Source: Fidelibacterota bacterium (GTDB lineage: Bacteria > Fidelibacterota > Marinisomatia > Marinisomatales > TCS55). From it: a stretch of DNA of 64,000 nucleotides. Position numbers and translations under genes: made by a program. The notes beneath the pieces were generated by a model. That model saw only the letters and a list, made by a program, of their open reading frames with translations, was not told where the DNA came from and searched no databases. The first letter of the stretch is position 1, and each line of letters opens with the position of its first letter. Of the stretch, positions 1 to 11,836 are shown piece by piece. The stretch spans positions 1 through 64,000 of the forward strand of contig JAAZYX010000007.1 in assembly GCA_014239435.1 (NCBI GenBank), given 5' to 3'.

Positions 1-66
1 AATCAATTCTGAACAAACTTTCTGTGTTAATCAAGATTTTGAAGGTTTTTAATTTGATATTAAGCA

Positions 67-531
67 TCATGTATTACCATCTCTTTTTTTTCTCAATTTT
101 TCGTTCAGCGCCTTCACTTTTTCATTTCCCTCGTACCACGGTGGCAGTTCATCAAATAATGGAATTCCGTCATCAAATACAGCTCGGGAATTTTCTTTCC
201 GCGGAAATTCTGCTGTCGGCATGCCGCCTACGCAAATTCCCACAATATCTTCGGTATCCGATGCGCAGAATGCACGCGTGTCTTCCGGTGGAATTTTAAT
301 CATATCTCCTGCGGTCACTTCAATCTGTTCGTCGTTGATCTGCATGACACCCGACCCTTTCAGAAAAATATACACTTCATCCTGCGTTTCGTGTTTGTGC
401 ATGTAGGTGTATCCGCGCCCGGCGGGGAAATTAAATACGCCGATGCCGACACCTTCCAGATTCAGATCATTCCGAAGCAGCGTCAGCCACTCAGGCGGAT
501 TGTCAAGATCAAGATGGTATTTTGAATACAC
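67..531 (-). CDS. cupin-domain protein
   Basis: A small (154 aa) single-cupin protein with no signal peptide, so probably cytosolic. The first cupin motif is visible: a glycine-rich turn followed by His45, His47 and Glu52, then a GSG turn at 59-61. The second motif (about 76-90, GDMIKIPPED) keeps the Gly and Pro positions but has Arg86 where the usual metal-binding His is expected, so metal binding may be altered. The substrate cannot be predicted. The start is GTG at 531, two bases after the stop of the upstream VOC gene, so the two are probably cotranscribed. It is the last gene of the leftward unit that begins with the propeller protein at 4,533. The 66 bases beyond its stop contain nothing recognisable. 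Confidence 0.8.
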   Translation of the reverse strand: MYSKYHLDLDNPPEWLTLLRNDLNLEGVGIGVFNFPAGRGYTYMHKHETQDEVYIFLKGSGVMQINDEQIEVTAGDMIKIPPEDTRAFCASDTEDIVGICVGGMPTAEFPRKENSRAVFDDGIPLFDELPPWYEGNEKVKALNEKLRKKRDGNT

Positions 532-533
532 GG

Positions 534-956
534 CTACGTTTGAAAAATATAATTGTCATCCGCGAAAGATTTGAATTCGAGTGCATTTCCGCTGGGATCC
601 TTTAGAAACATCGTTCTCTGTTCGCCCGGTTTTCCCTCAAAGCGAACTCGCGGTTCGATCATAAACCGAGCGCCGGATGTTTGAATGCGGTCTTTAAGCG
701 TTTCCCATTCTGTTGTTTCAAGAATAACGCCAAAGTGACGAACCGGCACCGCGTCTCCGTCCACCGAATTTTTTTGAGTTTCTCGTGCTTCTTCCGGTGA
801 AAGGTGCGCCACGATTTGATGGCCGAATAAATTGAAATCCATCCAAAGATCGGATTCGCGTCCAAGCGAACAGCCGAGAGTTTGTGTGTAAAAATTCCGT
901 GCTTCTTTAAGGTCGCGCACCGGGAAAGCCACGTGAAACGGCCGGACGGAACTCAT
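534..956 (-). CDS. VOC/glyoxalase-family protein
   Basis: A 140-residue protein with the paired beta-alpha-beta-beta-beta layout of the vicinal-oxygen-chelate superfamily (glyoxalase I, fosfomycin resistance, extradiol dioxygenases). Candidate metal ligands are His8 in the first strand, His74 in 'VRHFG' and Glu127 in the closing 'DPSGNALEFK' motif, which is the most recognisable part. The length equals one two-module VOC monomer. The start ATG overlaps the stop of the intradiol dioxygenase gene (ATGA), so translation is probably coupled. A ring-cleavage enzyme next to a VOC and a cupin suggests an aromatic or dicarbonyl detoxification unit, but that is inference from context and the substrate is unknown. 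Confidence 0.82.
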   Translation of the reverse strand: MSSVRPFHVAFPVRDLKEARNFYTQTLGCSLGRESDLWMDFNLFGHQIVAHLSPEEARETQKNSVDGDAVPVRHFGVILETTEWETLKDRIQTSGARFMIEPRVRFEGKPGEQRTMFLKDPSGNALEFKSFADDNYIFQT

Positions 957-1915
957 TTAATCAAAACGACCTTTTGAAAATCCGAAAAGTGTGCCGTGTC
1001 AAAACGAATGACATACATGCCCGACGGAACCGAATTCCCCATTGTGTCCTTTCCGTTCCAGACAGCCTGATGTTCGCCCGCGTTCAAAAACCCTTCGGAA
1101 AGCGTCTTAATCGGTTTTCCGCTGAGATCAAACACTTCCACCGCCGCGTGGCTGTCCATGCCCATATCAAAGCGGATTTCGGTATAGGCATTGAACGGAT
1201 TCGGAAATGCGGGAAAGAGCGCAAAATATTCGGGAATGGGTTTCCAGGGTTCATCCGTATCCAGAAACGGTGGAGAATCCAGCACAATGTCGAAGTTCCC
1301 GGTAAATCCATTGGTATCTTCGGTCAAAGGAATAATTCTATTTACGGCATCGGGATCGGATGCCCAGCTGTCACTGGCGATATTGGGATCGCCTTCAAAA
1401 TACACTTGCGTAACGAGTTCGGTGCCGTCTTGCGCCATCATCCGTAAATGAAAATGCTGCGGACGGTTTCCGTAAAATCCGGGGCGAATGGTCTCAAAAG
1501 CATAATTTCCGTCCGCGTCGGAATACACACGTCCGCGCAGATTGTAATCATCATTGTTCGGGTTCCCTGTGGTGCAGTTCTCAAAAATTGTATAGCATCC
1601 GTCGTTGCTTGCGTGCCAAATATCCACGATGGCATTTTCGAGCGGCGTTTCGCAGTCATTTGCAAAGACCTTTCCACCAAAGAAAAATCTATCTCCGGGT
1701 TCATCTGCCGCCGCTATCACGCTACGCCACGGCGCATCTTCTGCGAAAAACGGCCCTTCAATATCATCGGTAGTAAAATCACATTCTGTGGAAAATGCTT
1801 TGAAAGGAATGAGCATCCCTCCTGCTGCCAGCGTCATGGATGACTTCAGGAAATTCCGGCGGGAAACGGTTGCCGCTTTGCGTACGCTTTTTCGGTTGGA
1901 TGGTTTGGCAGTCAT
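953..1915 (-). CDS. Tat-exported intradiol dioxygenase with T9SS-like tail
   Basis: Intradiol ring-cleavage dioxygenase family, the non-haem Fe(III) enzymes that open catechol-type rings. The N-terminus has a twin-arginine signal (SRRNFLK at 18-24, then a hydrophobic stretch to about 42). The catalytic domain spans about 45-215. Likely iron ligands are Tyr108, Tyr148 in 'RPGFYG', and His154 and His156 in 'PQHFHL'. A linker leads to a C-terminal FlgD/Ig-like domain (about 229-320) beginning 'FPAFPNPFN' and ending 'VVLIK', the form of a type IX (Por) sorting domain. The protein is therefore predicted to leave the cytoplasm folded and then cross or attach to the outer membrane. The start ATG overlaps the upstream stop (ATGA). 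Dioxygenase identity is good; the natural substrate is not known. Confidence 0.88.
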   Translation of the reverse strand: MTAKPSNRKSVRKAATVSRRNFLKSSMTLAAGGMLIPFKAFSTECDFTTDDIEGPFFAEDAPWRSVIAAADEPGDRFFFGGKVFANDCETPLENAIVDIWHASNDGCYTIFENCTTGNPNNDDYNLRGRVYSDADGNYAFETIRPGFYGNRPQHFHLRMMAQDGTELVTQVYFEGDPNIASDSWASDPDAVNRIIPLTEDTNGFTGNFDIVLDSPPFLDTDEPWKPIPEYFALFPAFPNPFNAYTEIRFDMGMDSHAAVEVFDLSGKPIKTLSEGFLNAGEHQAVWNGKDTMGNSVPSGMYVIRFDTAHFSDFQKVVLIK

Positions 1916-4533
1916 CGCAACAGAATCATTTTCTTCGATTGACTAAAATCCGGAGTTTCGATGCGGTAGAAATACACGCCCGCGCTTGCCGGCAATCCGT
2001 TTTCATCTTCACCGTTCCAGCGAACGATATGGCGCCCTGCGTTTTGGAATCCGCTCACAAGCGATTGCACCACTCTTCCGTGCAAATCGTGAATCGTAAT
2101 ATTCACACTGGATTTTACCGGAAGCGAATACTCAAACTCGGTGGACGGATTAAACGGATTGGGATAATTCTGTCCTAAGCTGTAGCCGATCGGAATGGAT
2201 CCTTCCTCTTCCGTTGACACATTTTGAGAGGCGGAAAATCGGACAATAAACAATCCTTCTTCCATGCCGGAAACGGGAATATTCCTGCTCGCGAAAAATG
2301 GGTAATTGGACCACGAACCCGAAAATTTTGGATCATTATCACCGGGATAAGTATCGAGGAAACCAATCTGCTCCGGATTTAAAATATCAGAAATATCCAG
2401 AATCCGGAGGCCGCTCGTGTAATTGCTCTGATACACCGTATCGCCAACAATATAATTATTATGATCAATAGACGTTGCCGGCGAATAATAATTGGTTGCC
2501 ACCACCGGATTGTCCAGATCTATTAAATCCCAAATGATGGTGCGCGTGTACACCGTATTTTCCTGAATTTCATCCAATTCATCGTTTTGTACAAAATACC
2601 GATGGTCTTCCGTCAGCCAACCCTGATGTGTATAAAATGAATTGTAATTACCAACGCTGATAGGAATAATGTTATTCTTATTGCTCACGTTCACAATGCT
2701 GAGTGCATCCTCATTACAGCCGAAACAAATTTCATCGCCGGTGTATTGGGTATCGGGCCCGTTGTAGGTCACACACTGAGCATCGTGTGTATATCCGGAA
2801 TTGTTTCCGGGGACAGAATGGGCGTAGCAATTCACATACTGAGGATTGACGGGATCCTGAATGTTCACAATAAGATATCCTTCGCAATGCGAATCAGCGC
2901 CAAACACGTAGGCATAGCCTGTTTCCTCATGGATAAAAATATTGTGCGCGCTTCCCCAAGAAGATAAATGGGCTGTTTCTGTGAACGTTTCAGTAATGTT
3001 TGTTCCGGTGCGAAGCTCCGTCAAGTCAAACACCTGTAGTCCGTGATTTCCGTTATTGTCCGAAATAATAAATGCGTGATCCTGGTACACCTTTATATCT
3101 CGCCAAATACTTTCAGATGTATGGGTGGGAAGTCTTCCAAAATAAACAGGATTTATCGGATCACTCATGTCAACAAAAGACGTTCCATTGGTAAGCCCTA
3201 CCAGTGCCCATTCTTTTCCGGTAACTTCGTCGGTCCAGCCCCAGATATCATTCAGCTCGATGCCAACTCCGCCACCGATATCTTCCAACATTAAAAAGGA
3301 AAGCAATTTTACATTATCGCATGGAAACGGACCGGCGCGTCCGTCAATACATTCTTTCTCATCGCCGATAATAGAACCGACTCTGCTCTCAGCGGAAAGT
3401 TTTTGAGTTTGCGTCCAACTGGAACCGGTTTCATCGAAGACGTAAGCCGACTCATCGTAATACGCGCCGACAAGGGCCCGCGAACCGTCCAAGGCAACTT
3501 GCCTTCCAAAGCGATGTGAACCTTCTGTATCGGAACCGGTAATGGATGCAGATTCAGTCCACGTGTTTCCGGAGCGAGTTTCCAAGTACGCTGATGTTCC
3601 ATTGTATTTTCCGATGAGTGCGCGGTTGCCGTCCATCGAAATTGCGACACCGAAAAATTCACTGACGTCCTGTTCTCCTGCTGAAATTTCATCTGTCTGA
3701 ATTGCACCGCTTTCCGTGTAGGCGAATGAAAGTACGTGTCCTCTTCCGCCGTTTGCTGTCACCATTCCAACGAGCGCATATCCGTCTGCCAAGGCAACAG
3801 CGTACCCAAATCGGCCGGAGCCTGAAGATGGATTCAGTTCATCCACTTGCGTCCAGTCATTGCTGGCATTTCGTTTGAAGAGAAAAGCGGATTCTCCGTA
3901 ATTCGTACCGATCAGTACGTAGTCGCCGTATGCGGCGACCGATAATCCAAATTCATCAGATGTTGAAACTGTGCTTCCATCCAAAGTTGCCATTTCTGTC
4001 CAAAGTCCAGATACTCCCATCTTCTCATACACATAAGCACGCCCTTCACTGCCAACTGCCTTCCGAGCGGTAACCACTGCGTAGGCATCGGTTAAAGCAA
4101 TTCTGTAGCCAAAATCAGAGGCAGGCTGACTGCTCATGGTAATTTTCTGTGTTTCAGTCCATACGCCGGTAGTTGAATTCCTGTTAAACACGTACACTGC
4201 TTCTCCGTTGTCAAATTTTCCCACCATGAGTGTATTGCCGTTAAGCGCAACAGATTTCCCGAAACCATCAGCAGCGACATGATCAGATGCTAACAGCAGT
4301 GTATCCATATCCCATACATCCGTTGCAGAATTGAGCGAATAGATATATACACCGCCGGAAACAATACCTCCATTGGTTTCGCCTACCGCAATAAGCGATC
4401 CGTCCATATCAAGCGAAGAGGAAAATCCTTGCCCGAGCACATTGTGGTAGCGCCATTTTGGATCATTATCATGCGCCAATCCAATGGTCAGCGTTGTGAG
4501 TAACACTAAACTGAATTTCTGTAGAATATGCAT
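1912..4533 (-). CDS. secreted propeller protein (FG-GAP + LVIVD, T9SS-like tail)
   Basis: An 873-residue secreted protein. The ATG at 4,533 gives a clean signal peptide (MHILQKFSLVLLTT..., cleavage near 'GLAHD'); a TTG 45 bases upstream adds only polar residues and was not chosen. Residues about 30-400 are repeats built around 'FGxxVAL' and 'ALVG', typical of FG-GAP-like beta-propeller blades. Residues about 420-775 resemble the LVIVD / choice-of-anchor-B family, with blades such as 'LRILDISDILNPEQIG'. The last ~90 residues carry 'NYPNPFNPSTEF' and an Ig-like fold ending 'KKMILLR', a T9SS-type sorting domain. It probably sits on the cell surface as an adhesion or binding scaffold; no enzyme motif was seen. 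It heads the unit containing the dioxygenase, VOC and cupin genes. Confidence 0.85.
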   Translation of the reverse strand: MHILQKFSLVLLTTLTIGLAHDNDPKWRYHNVLGQGFSSSLDMDGSLIAVGETNGGIVSGGVYIYSLNSATDVWDMDTLLLASDHVAADGFGKSVALNGNTLMVGKFDNGEAVYVFNRNSTTGVWTETQKITMSSQPASDFGYRIALTDAYAVVTARKAVGSEGRAYVYEKMGVSGLWTEMATLDGSTVSTSDEFGLSVAAYGDYVLIGTNYGESAFLFKRNASNDWTQVDELNPSSGSGRFGYAVALADGYALVGMVTANGGRGHVLSFAYTESGAIQTDEISAGEQDVSEFFGVAISMDGNRALIGKYNGTSAYLETRSGNTWTESASITGSDTEGSHRFGRQVALDGSRALVGAYYDESAYVFDETGSSWTQTQKLSAESRVGSIIGDEKECIDGRAGPFPCDNVKLLSFLMLEDIGGGVGIELNDIWGWTDEVTGKEWALVGLTNGTSFVDMSDPINPVYFGRLPTHTSESIWRDIKVYQDHAFIISDNNGNHGLQVFDLTELRTGTNITETFTETAHLSSWGSAHNIFIHEETGYAYVFGADSHCEGYLIVNIQDPVNPQYVNCYAHSVPGNNSGYTHDAQCVTYNGPDTQYTGDEICFGCNEDALSIVNVSNKNNIIPISVGNYNSFYTHQGWLTEDHRYFVQNDELDEIQENTVYTRTIIWDLIDLDNPVVATNYYSPATSIDHNNYIVGDTVYQSNYTSGLRILDISDILNPEQIGFLDTYPGDNDPKFSGSWSNYPFFASRNIPVSGMEEGLFIVRFSASQNVSTEEEGSIPIGYSLGQNYPNPFNPSTEFEYSLPVKSSVNITIHDLHGRVVQSLVSGFQNAGRHIVRWNGEDENGLPASAGVYFYRIETPDFSQSKKMILLR

Positions 4534-4658
4534 TGGGGTAAATTTATTCTTTCTGTGTTTTCTTTCGTATGACACCAATCACGTTTGCAAAACGAAAAAC
4601 ACTGTATTAAATCTATTTTTTTCTAATTAGCAACAAATTGTAATTCCACACGCGGCTT

Positions 4659-4780
<122 letters not shown>

Positions 4781-4825
4781 AAATCCAATTTCTCTCAAAA
4801 TAAGCGGCGCAAATTACCTTTCATC

Positions 4826-8203
<3,378 letters not shown>

Positions 8204-8205
8204 TT

Positions 8206-8469
8206 TTATTTTTTTCCTTCAGTTTGTGTAGGTTTGGATTCTTTCTTTTTCTTTTCAGGTTTTTCCGATGATGGTTTTGATTTTCCTTTTTTCGCATAAT
8301 CGGTTAGGTAATATCCTGATCCTTTAAAAATCAGGCCGGTGCCACCGCTAATCAAACGCCGCACATTTTTCCCGCAGAGCGGACATACTTTAACAGGATC
8401 GTCCGACATGGATTGAAACATTTCAAACACATGATCGCAGGAACTGCATTGGTAATCGTAAGTAGGCAT
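8206..8469 (-). CDS. FmdB-family zinc-ribbon protein
   Basis: An 87-residue protein beginning '[13 protein letters not shown]', the hallmark of the FmdB/CxxC_CxxC_SSSS regulatory-protein family, with two CxxC pairs (near 8-11 and 31-34) forming a zinc ribbon. The C-terminal third is a lysine-rich low-complexity tail. The molecular role of the family is poorly defined; a regulatory or nucleic-acid-binding role is often assumed. It lies between coaD and icd in the same direction. Confidence 0.85.
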   Translation of the reverse strand: MPTYDYQCSSCDHVFEMFQSMSDDPVKVCPLCGKNVRRLISGGTGLIFKGSGYYLTDYAKKGKSKPSSEKPEKKKKESKPTQTEGKK

Positions 8470-8528
8470 AAGATTTAAATTGTTTTCACCGTAAAAACTC
8501 TAAACAGAGCCGGCAAATTTAAACGGAA

Positions 8529-9011
8529 TTACGATTTAAATTTACTATTTAACCGATCCAAAACACCGGCTGGGACATAAGACGATATATCTCCGCCAAG
8601 TTTCGCAACGTCTTTAACGACTGTAGAATTCAAATGAATGAATTTTTCGGCAGGCATCATAAGGATGGTGGATATTTCCGGATTCAAATGGTAGTTCATC
8701 ATTGCCATCTGAAATTCAAATTCAAAATCACTCACATGGCGCAATCCTCGAATTAATGCAACTGCGTTTGTTTCCCGAGCAAAATCGGCTACGAGCTTTT
8801 CCGTCGAACAACCACTAACATTTCCAAATTCCTTCGTCGCATCCTCAATCATCTCAATGCGTTCTTCTACCGAAAATAAAGGTGATTTATCAGAATTAAC
8901 TGCGACGGCAAACACAAGTTCGTCAAACAATTTTGACGCGCGGTCAGCAATATCAATGTGGCCGTTATGGATTGGGTCAAATGTACCCGGATATATTATG
9001 GTTTTACTCAT
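8529..9011 (-). CDS. coaD: phosphopantetheine adenylyltransferase
   Basis: CoaD transfers AMP from ATP to 4'-phosphopantetheine, the penultimate step of coenzyme A synthesis. The nucleotidyltransferase signature is at the N-terminus ('YPGTFDPIHNGH', with HNGH at 15-18), 'RGLR' is mid-protein, and an 'NSTVVKDVA' motif lies near the C-terminus. At 160 aa it has the normal hexameric CoaD length. The start overlaps the end of rsmD by 8 bases; the rsmD-coaD pairing is common across bacteria. Confidence 0.96.
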   Translation of the reverse strand: MSKTIIYPGTFDPIHNGHIDIADRASKLFDELVFAVAVNSDKSPLFSVEERIEMIEDATKEFGNVSGCSTEKLVADFARETNAVALIRGLRHVSDFEFEFQMAMMNYHLNPEISTILMMPAEKFIHLNSTVVKDVAKLGGDISSYVPAGVLDRLNSKFKS

Positions 9012-9510
9012 GTGTGAAAAAGGTCAATCGAGTGTCTCCGTATTGTTTAATCTTGCCTCCGCTTAGTTCCGCATCATGTTTTGAAGATTCAAGCACCAAT
9101 CTACCGCCATTATTCAAGTTAATCAAACAGAGCTCAACCAATGATTGAAGTTCAATCTTCCCATACGGCGGATCAGCAAATATTAAATCGAATTGAGGAC
9201 AGGATTGTAAATAATCAATTACATCGGTTTTGCGTACCGAACACTCCACCCCAAGGGCAGCGGCATTCTGTTGAATGAGAAGTGCCGAGGATGCATTATT
9301 TTCAATAAAAGTGACAAAAGATCCTCCACGGCTCATCGCCTCAAATCCCAAAATTCCAGAGCCAGCAAACAGATCGAGAATGTCCAATCCATTCAATGGA
9401 CCTAAGATGTCAAACAGGCTTTTTCGCACACGCGATGCCGTTGGCCGATAGGATGCGTTTTGGATAGTTTTAACAGATCGGCTTTTATACAGACCGGATA
9501 GAATTTTCAC
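9004..9510 (-). CDS. rsmD: 16S rRNA (guanine966-N2)-methyltransferase RsmD
   Basis: RsmD methylates G966 of 16S rRNA using SAM. At 168 aa it is slightly short for the family. Motif I is seen as 'LDLFAGSGILGFEAMSRG' (about 45-62) and the catalytic motif IV as 'DPPYGK' at 113-118, the D/N-PP-Y/F signature of N2/N6 amino methyltransferases. The ATG overlaps the stop of the upstream unknown gene (ATGA) and the end overlaps coaD. Confidence 0.93.
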   Translation of the reverse strand: MKILSGLYKSRSVKTIQNASYRPTASRVRKSLFDILGPLNGLDILDLFAGSGILGFEAMSRGGSFVTFIENNASSALLIQQNAAALGVECSVRKTDVIDYLQSCPQFDLIFADPPYGKIELQSLVELCLINLNNGGRLVLESSKHDAELSGGKIKQYGDTRLTFFTHE

Positions 9511-10661
9511 GACACAAAATCATGTAAAATTTCGGTACGGCCGCTTACGTTTATCGGAAATGTATTATCATTCTGAACCTTGAGCCACACACCTAAAACA
9601 TACATACCGATAAAAAATAATGTTATTGCAATCGTAAGAAAAATTCGCTGAATACGTTCCCGGTTAACGGGGTCTGGCTTCTCTAGTGTTTTTTTCTTCT
9701 TCTTTGATTTGGGTATTGCGGTGGGTTTGGGCAGATCCGAGTCACGTTGTTTCGGAGTATCCTGAATTCCGGTTGAAAGAAAAAAGTTTTGAGGAGTGGC
9801 GCCAATATCATGGGACATCATTCCGGATAAAACAGATTGATCGTGAAGTTCAAGTGCGTTCATTGATTCATCATTTTCGATTGACATATTTTTAAACGAG
9901 TTCGATCGAACAACCCGAAGGGACTCAATCGTCTTTCGTTTGATCTGAGTTAATCTGCCTGAAAAATAAACAGCCGGTTTTTTACGCGGCTTTGGTGAAC
10001 CAAGGCCAAGCGATGTTTTCAGTAAATCAGCATCTCCTTTTGTATATGATAATTTAAGACTGCCTTTCCGTGGCGTCAATTTTCCCATTGCGGGTCCGGA
10101 TGCCGATTGGTGAAATACATCAAAACCGCGTGTACGCTCAAAAAGTACCGGCAGTCTATCTCGCAGAGGATGATTCAGCATTATGGTAGATTCTGCGCCC
10201 ATCCACACCGGAAACCCCGCGAGGGATTTTAAGGAAAGATTGACAGAATTGATCAAGGCAGAATCACAATGGATGGTATGAAAAATGGATTTCCCTTCCT
10301 CAAATACTCTCGAAAATGATAAGAATGAATCGGCTCTTCCTCCCCACTGAACAGCACGTTTCCATTGGACATAATCCCAAGCGTCGGGTAAAGGAAGCCC
10401 ATCATCCACTTCCGTTATATCATGATGCACAAATGTGTCCGGGACAGATATTGCAATCGAATTTTCTTCAAATGAAATCGAATTTTGAAGCCCGGAAAAT
10501 GCACGGAACAATATCCTGGATAAGTCTTCTTCTTCTCCAAAATAAGGACTCAATGGATAGGACAATTTTTCCTTTATAAATGCTGTAATAATCTGCTTGC
10601 CGTTTTTTGACGAGCAGTGTGCACCGGTTAAATGTGAATCAGAAAGAAGTAAATAAATCAA
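9507..10661 (-). CDS. unknown membrane protein, PilM/GspL-like layout
   Basis: Not confidently recognised. The 384-residue protein starts 'YLLLSDSHLTGAH', resembling the first phosphate-loop strand of actin-like ATPases. It then has 'ISVPDTFVHHDI' and a helix-strand pattern about 85-190 that follows the order seen in PilM/GspL pseudo-ATPases. A basic, Ser/Pro-rich linker (about 200-335, with KSKKKKK near its end) leads to one membrane helix (about 339-359) and a short tail. That is a cytoplasmic N-domain anchored by a C-terminal helix, as in GspL. The start is TTG at 10,661. It is followed by rsmD (ATGA overlap) and preceded 12 bases away by another membrane protein. The PilM comparison rests on pattern only. 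Confidence 0.5.
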   Translation of the reverse strand: MIYLLLSDSHLTGAHCSSKNGKQIITAFIKEKLSYPLSPYFGEEEDLSRILFRAFSGLQNSISFEENSIAISVPDTFVHHDITEVDDGLPLPDAWDYVQWKRAVQWGGRADSFLSFSRVFEEGKSIFHTIHCDSALINSVNLSLKSLAGFPVWMGAESTIMLNHPLRDRLPVLFERTRGFDVFHQSASGPAMGKLTPRKGSLKLSYTKGDADLLKTSLGLGSPKPRKKPAVYFSGRLTQIKRKTIESLRVVRSNSFKNMSIENDESMNALELHDQSVLSGMMSHDIGATPQNFFLSTGIQDTPKQRDSDLPKPTAIPKSKKKKKTLEKPDPVNRERIQRIFLTIAITLFFIGMYVLGVWLKVQNDNTFPINVSGRTEILHDFVS

Positions 10662-10673
10662 AACCGACCGGGA

Positions 10674-11417
10674 TTAATCCCAGCTGGGAATACCATCATC
10701 AATGTACCCATGATTGTAAGCCTTGAAAGAAAACAATAAATACCGCCCCTCTGAATGCACTCTGTTGATCGGGCTACTGATGCGTAACGCATTATCTTCT
10801 AAGCGAATTTTATACGGCAACTCTGTAATCGGACAGAAAAATAAGGACGAGTCAGGCATGTAGGTGTCGTAATAATTCACATGTTCCACACGTTGAGTCG
10901 GAGTCTCTTCCACGACATTCACAAAATTGGGATTGGATTCCAATATCGAAAGCTCATTTTTTCTAATGAAAATGGTATCATTTCTGGAAATTTCTTCAGA
11001 AAACATCACAAGTGTAACGGTTGTATCTAGGATAGTATCGCGCCTGCTTTTCAGGAATCCAAAGGTGGTGTCAAATTCGACATCATATCCAACAGGTATA
11101 TTCACGTTCACGATATTTCCATGAAGATTTATTACCTGATTTTCAAGATAAGTTGTATCTGCTGTAAGCGAATCCCGTGCGGCGTTCACAACGGAAAGCG
11201 CCCAAAGCGGATCTTCAGAATATTCTTCTGTGAGTACTTGATAAAAGGATTCAACATCAAAGACGTTCTGCATCCTGTATCTGCTTTCCTTTTGATAATA
11301 ATCTTCCTCATCCCAAATTGCCCTTGGAACATAAATGGCAATTATGAGAAAAATAAATGACAATACAATTGCCAGTTCTAATAGATCGGAAATAATTATG
11401 CGTTTAGCGATTTTCAT
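10674..11417 (-). CDS. unknown single-pass membrane protein
   Basis: Not recognised. The 247-residue protein has a basic N-terminus and one hydrophobic segment (about 10-32), then a large soluble region expected to lie in the periplasm. That region begins with an acidic/tyrosine-rich helix (DEEDYYQKES), has beta-rich stretches, and contains 'FFCPITELPYKI' near 185, with one cysteine. No enzyme motif was seen. It overlaps the stop of the ComEA-like gene (ATGA) and precedes the PilM-like gene, so the two membrane proteins could form a complex. That idea comes from context alone. Confidence 0.6.
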   Translation of the reverse strand: MKIAKRIIISDLLELAIVLSFIFLIIAIYVPRAIWDEEDYYQKESRYRMQNVFDVESFYQVLTEEYSEDPLWALSVVNAARDSLTADTTYLENQVINLHGNIVNVNIPVGYDVEFDTTFGFLKSRRDTILDTTVTLVMFSEEISRNDTIFIRKNELSILESNPNFVNVVEETPTQRVEHVNYYDTYMPDSSLFFCPITELPYKIRLEDNALRISSPINRVHSEGRYLLFSFKAYNHGYIDDGIPSWD

Positions 11418-11836
11418 TTTAACTCCACAAAAGGTCGTATTAACTCCAGCGTTTTAGACCCTATTCCTTTTACTTTTGATAAATCTTCAATGACGTGAAA
11501 ATTTCCGAAATCTTCACGGAAGCGAATAATTCGCTCTGCAGTTACAGGGCCGATTTTCGGTAATTTCATTAATTCAGACTTTTCCGCCGAATTGATATTT
11601 ACAGATAGATTGGCAATTCCTGCAACCGGTTTCATTTCTGCTGTAGATTCTTTGGATTTTGTACTAAGTGTTACATTTTCTGATGAATGCGTAAATGCTT
11701 CCATTTCTGTAATCATATCCTGCGAAACGGTTTCTTCATTCCAATCTCTGTAGACACCGACTGCAAGTCCTATCACAAAAATGCCTAGTAAAAATTGAAT
11801 TACACCTTTTTCCTCTCCGGTAAGTATTTTTTTCAT
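11414..11836 (-). CDS. ComEA-like helix-hairpin-helix protein
   Basis: A 140-residue protein with an N-terminal membrane anchor (about 12-30) and a C-terminal double helix-hairpin-helix domain (about 78-140) beginning 'VNINSAEKSELMKLPKIGP' and ending with 'VKGIGSKTLELIRPF'. This is the ComEA fold, which binds double-stranded DNA without sequence preference on the outside of the inner membrane and draws it in during transformation. With dprA at 4.8 kb it suggests competence; comEC and pilus genes are not in the window. It overlaps dnaJ upstream (ATGA) and the unknown membrane protein downstream. Confidence 0.85.
   Translation of the reverse strand: MKKILTGEEKGVIQFLLGIFVIGLAVGVYRDWNEETVSQDMITEMEAFTHSSENVTLSTKSKESTAEMKPVAGIANLSVNINSAEKSELMKLPKIGPVTAERIIRFREDFGNFHVIEDLSKVKGIGSKTLELIRPFVELK

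Noticed and set aside
1-66. Possible gene or terminator at the left edge
   Set aside because: Sixty-six AT-rich bases with no stem-loop and no reading frame that matches a known protein; too short to interpret.
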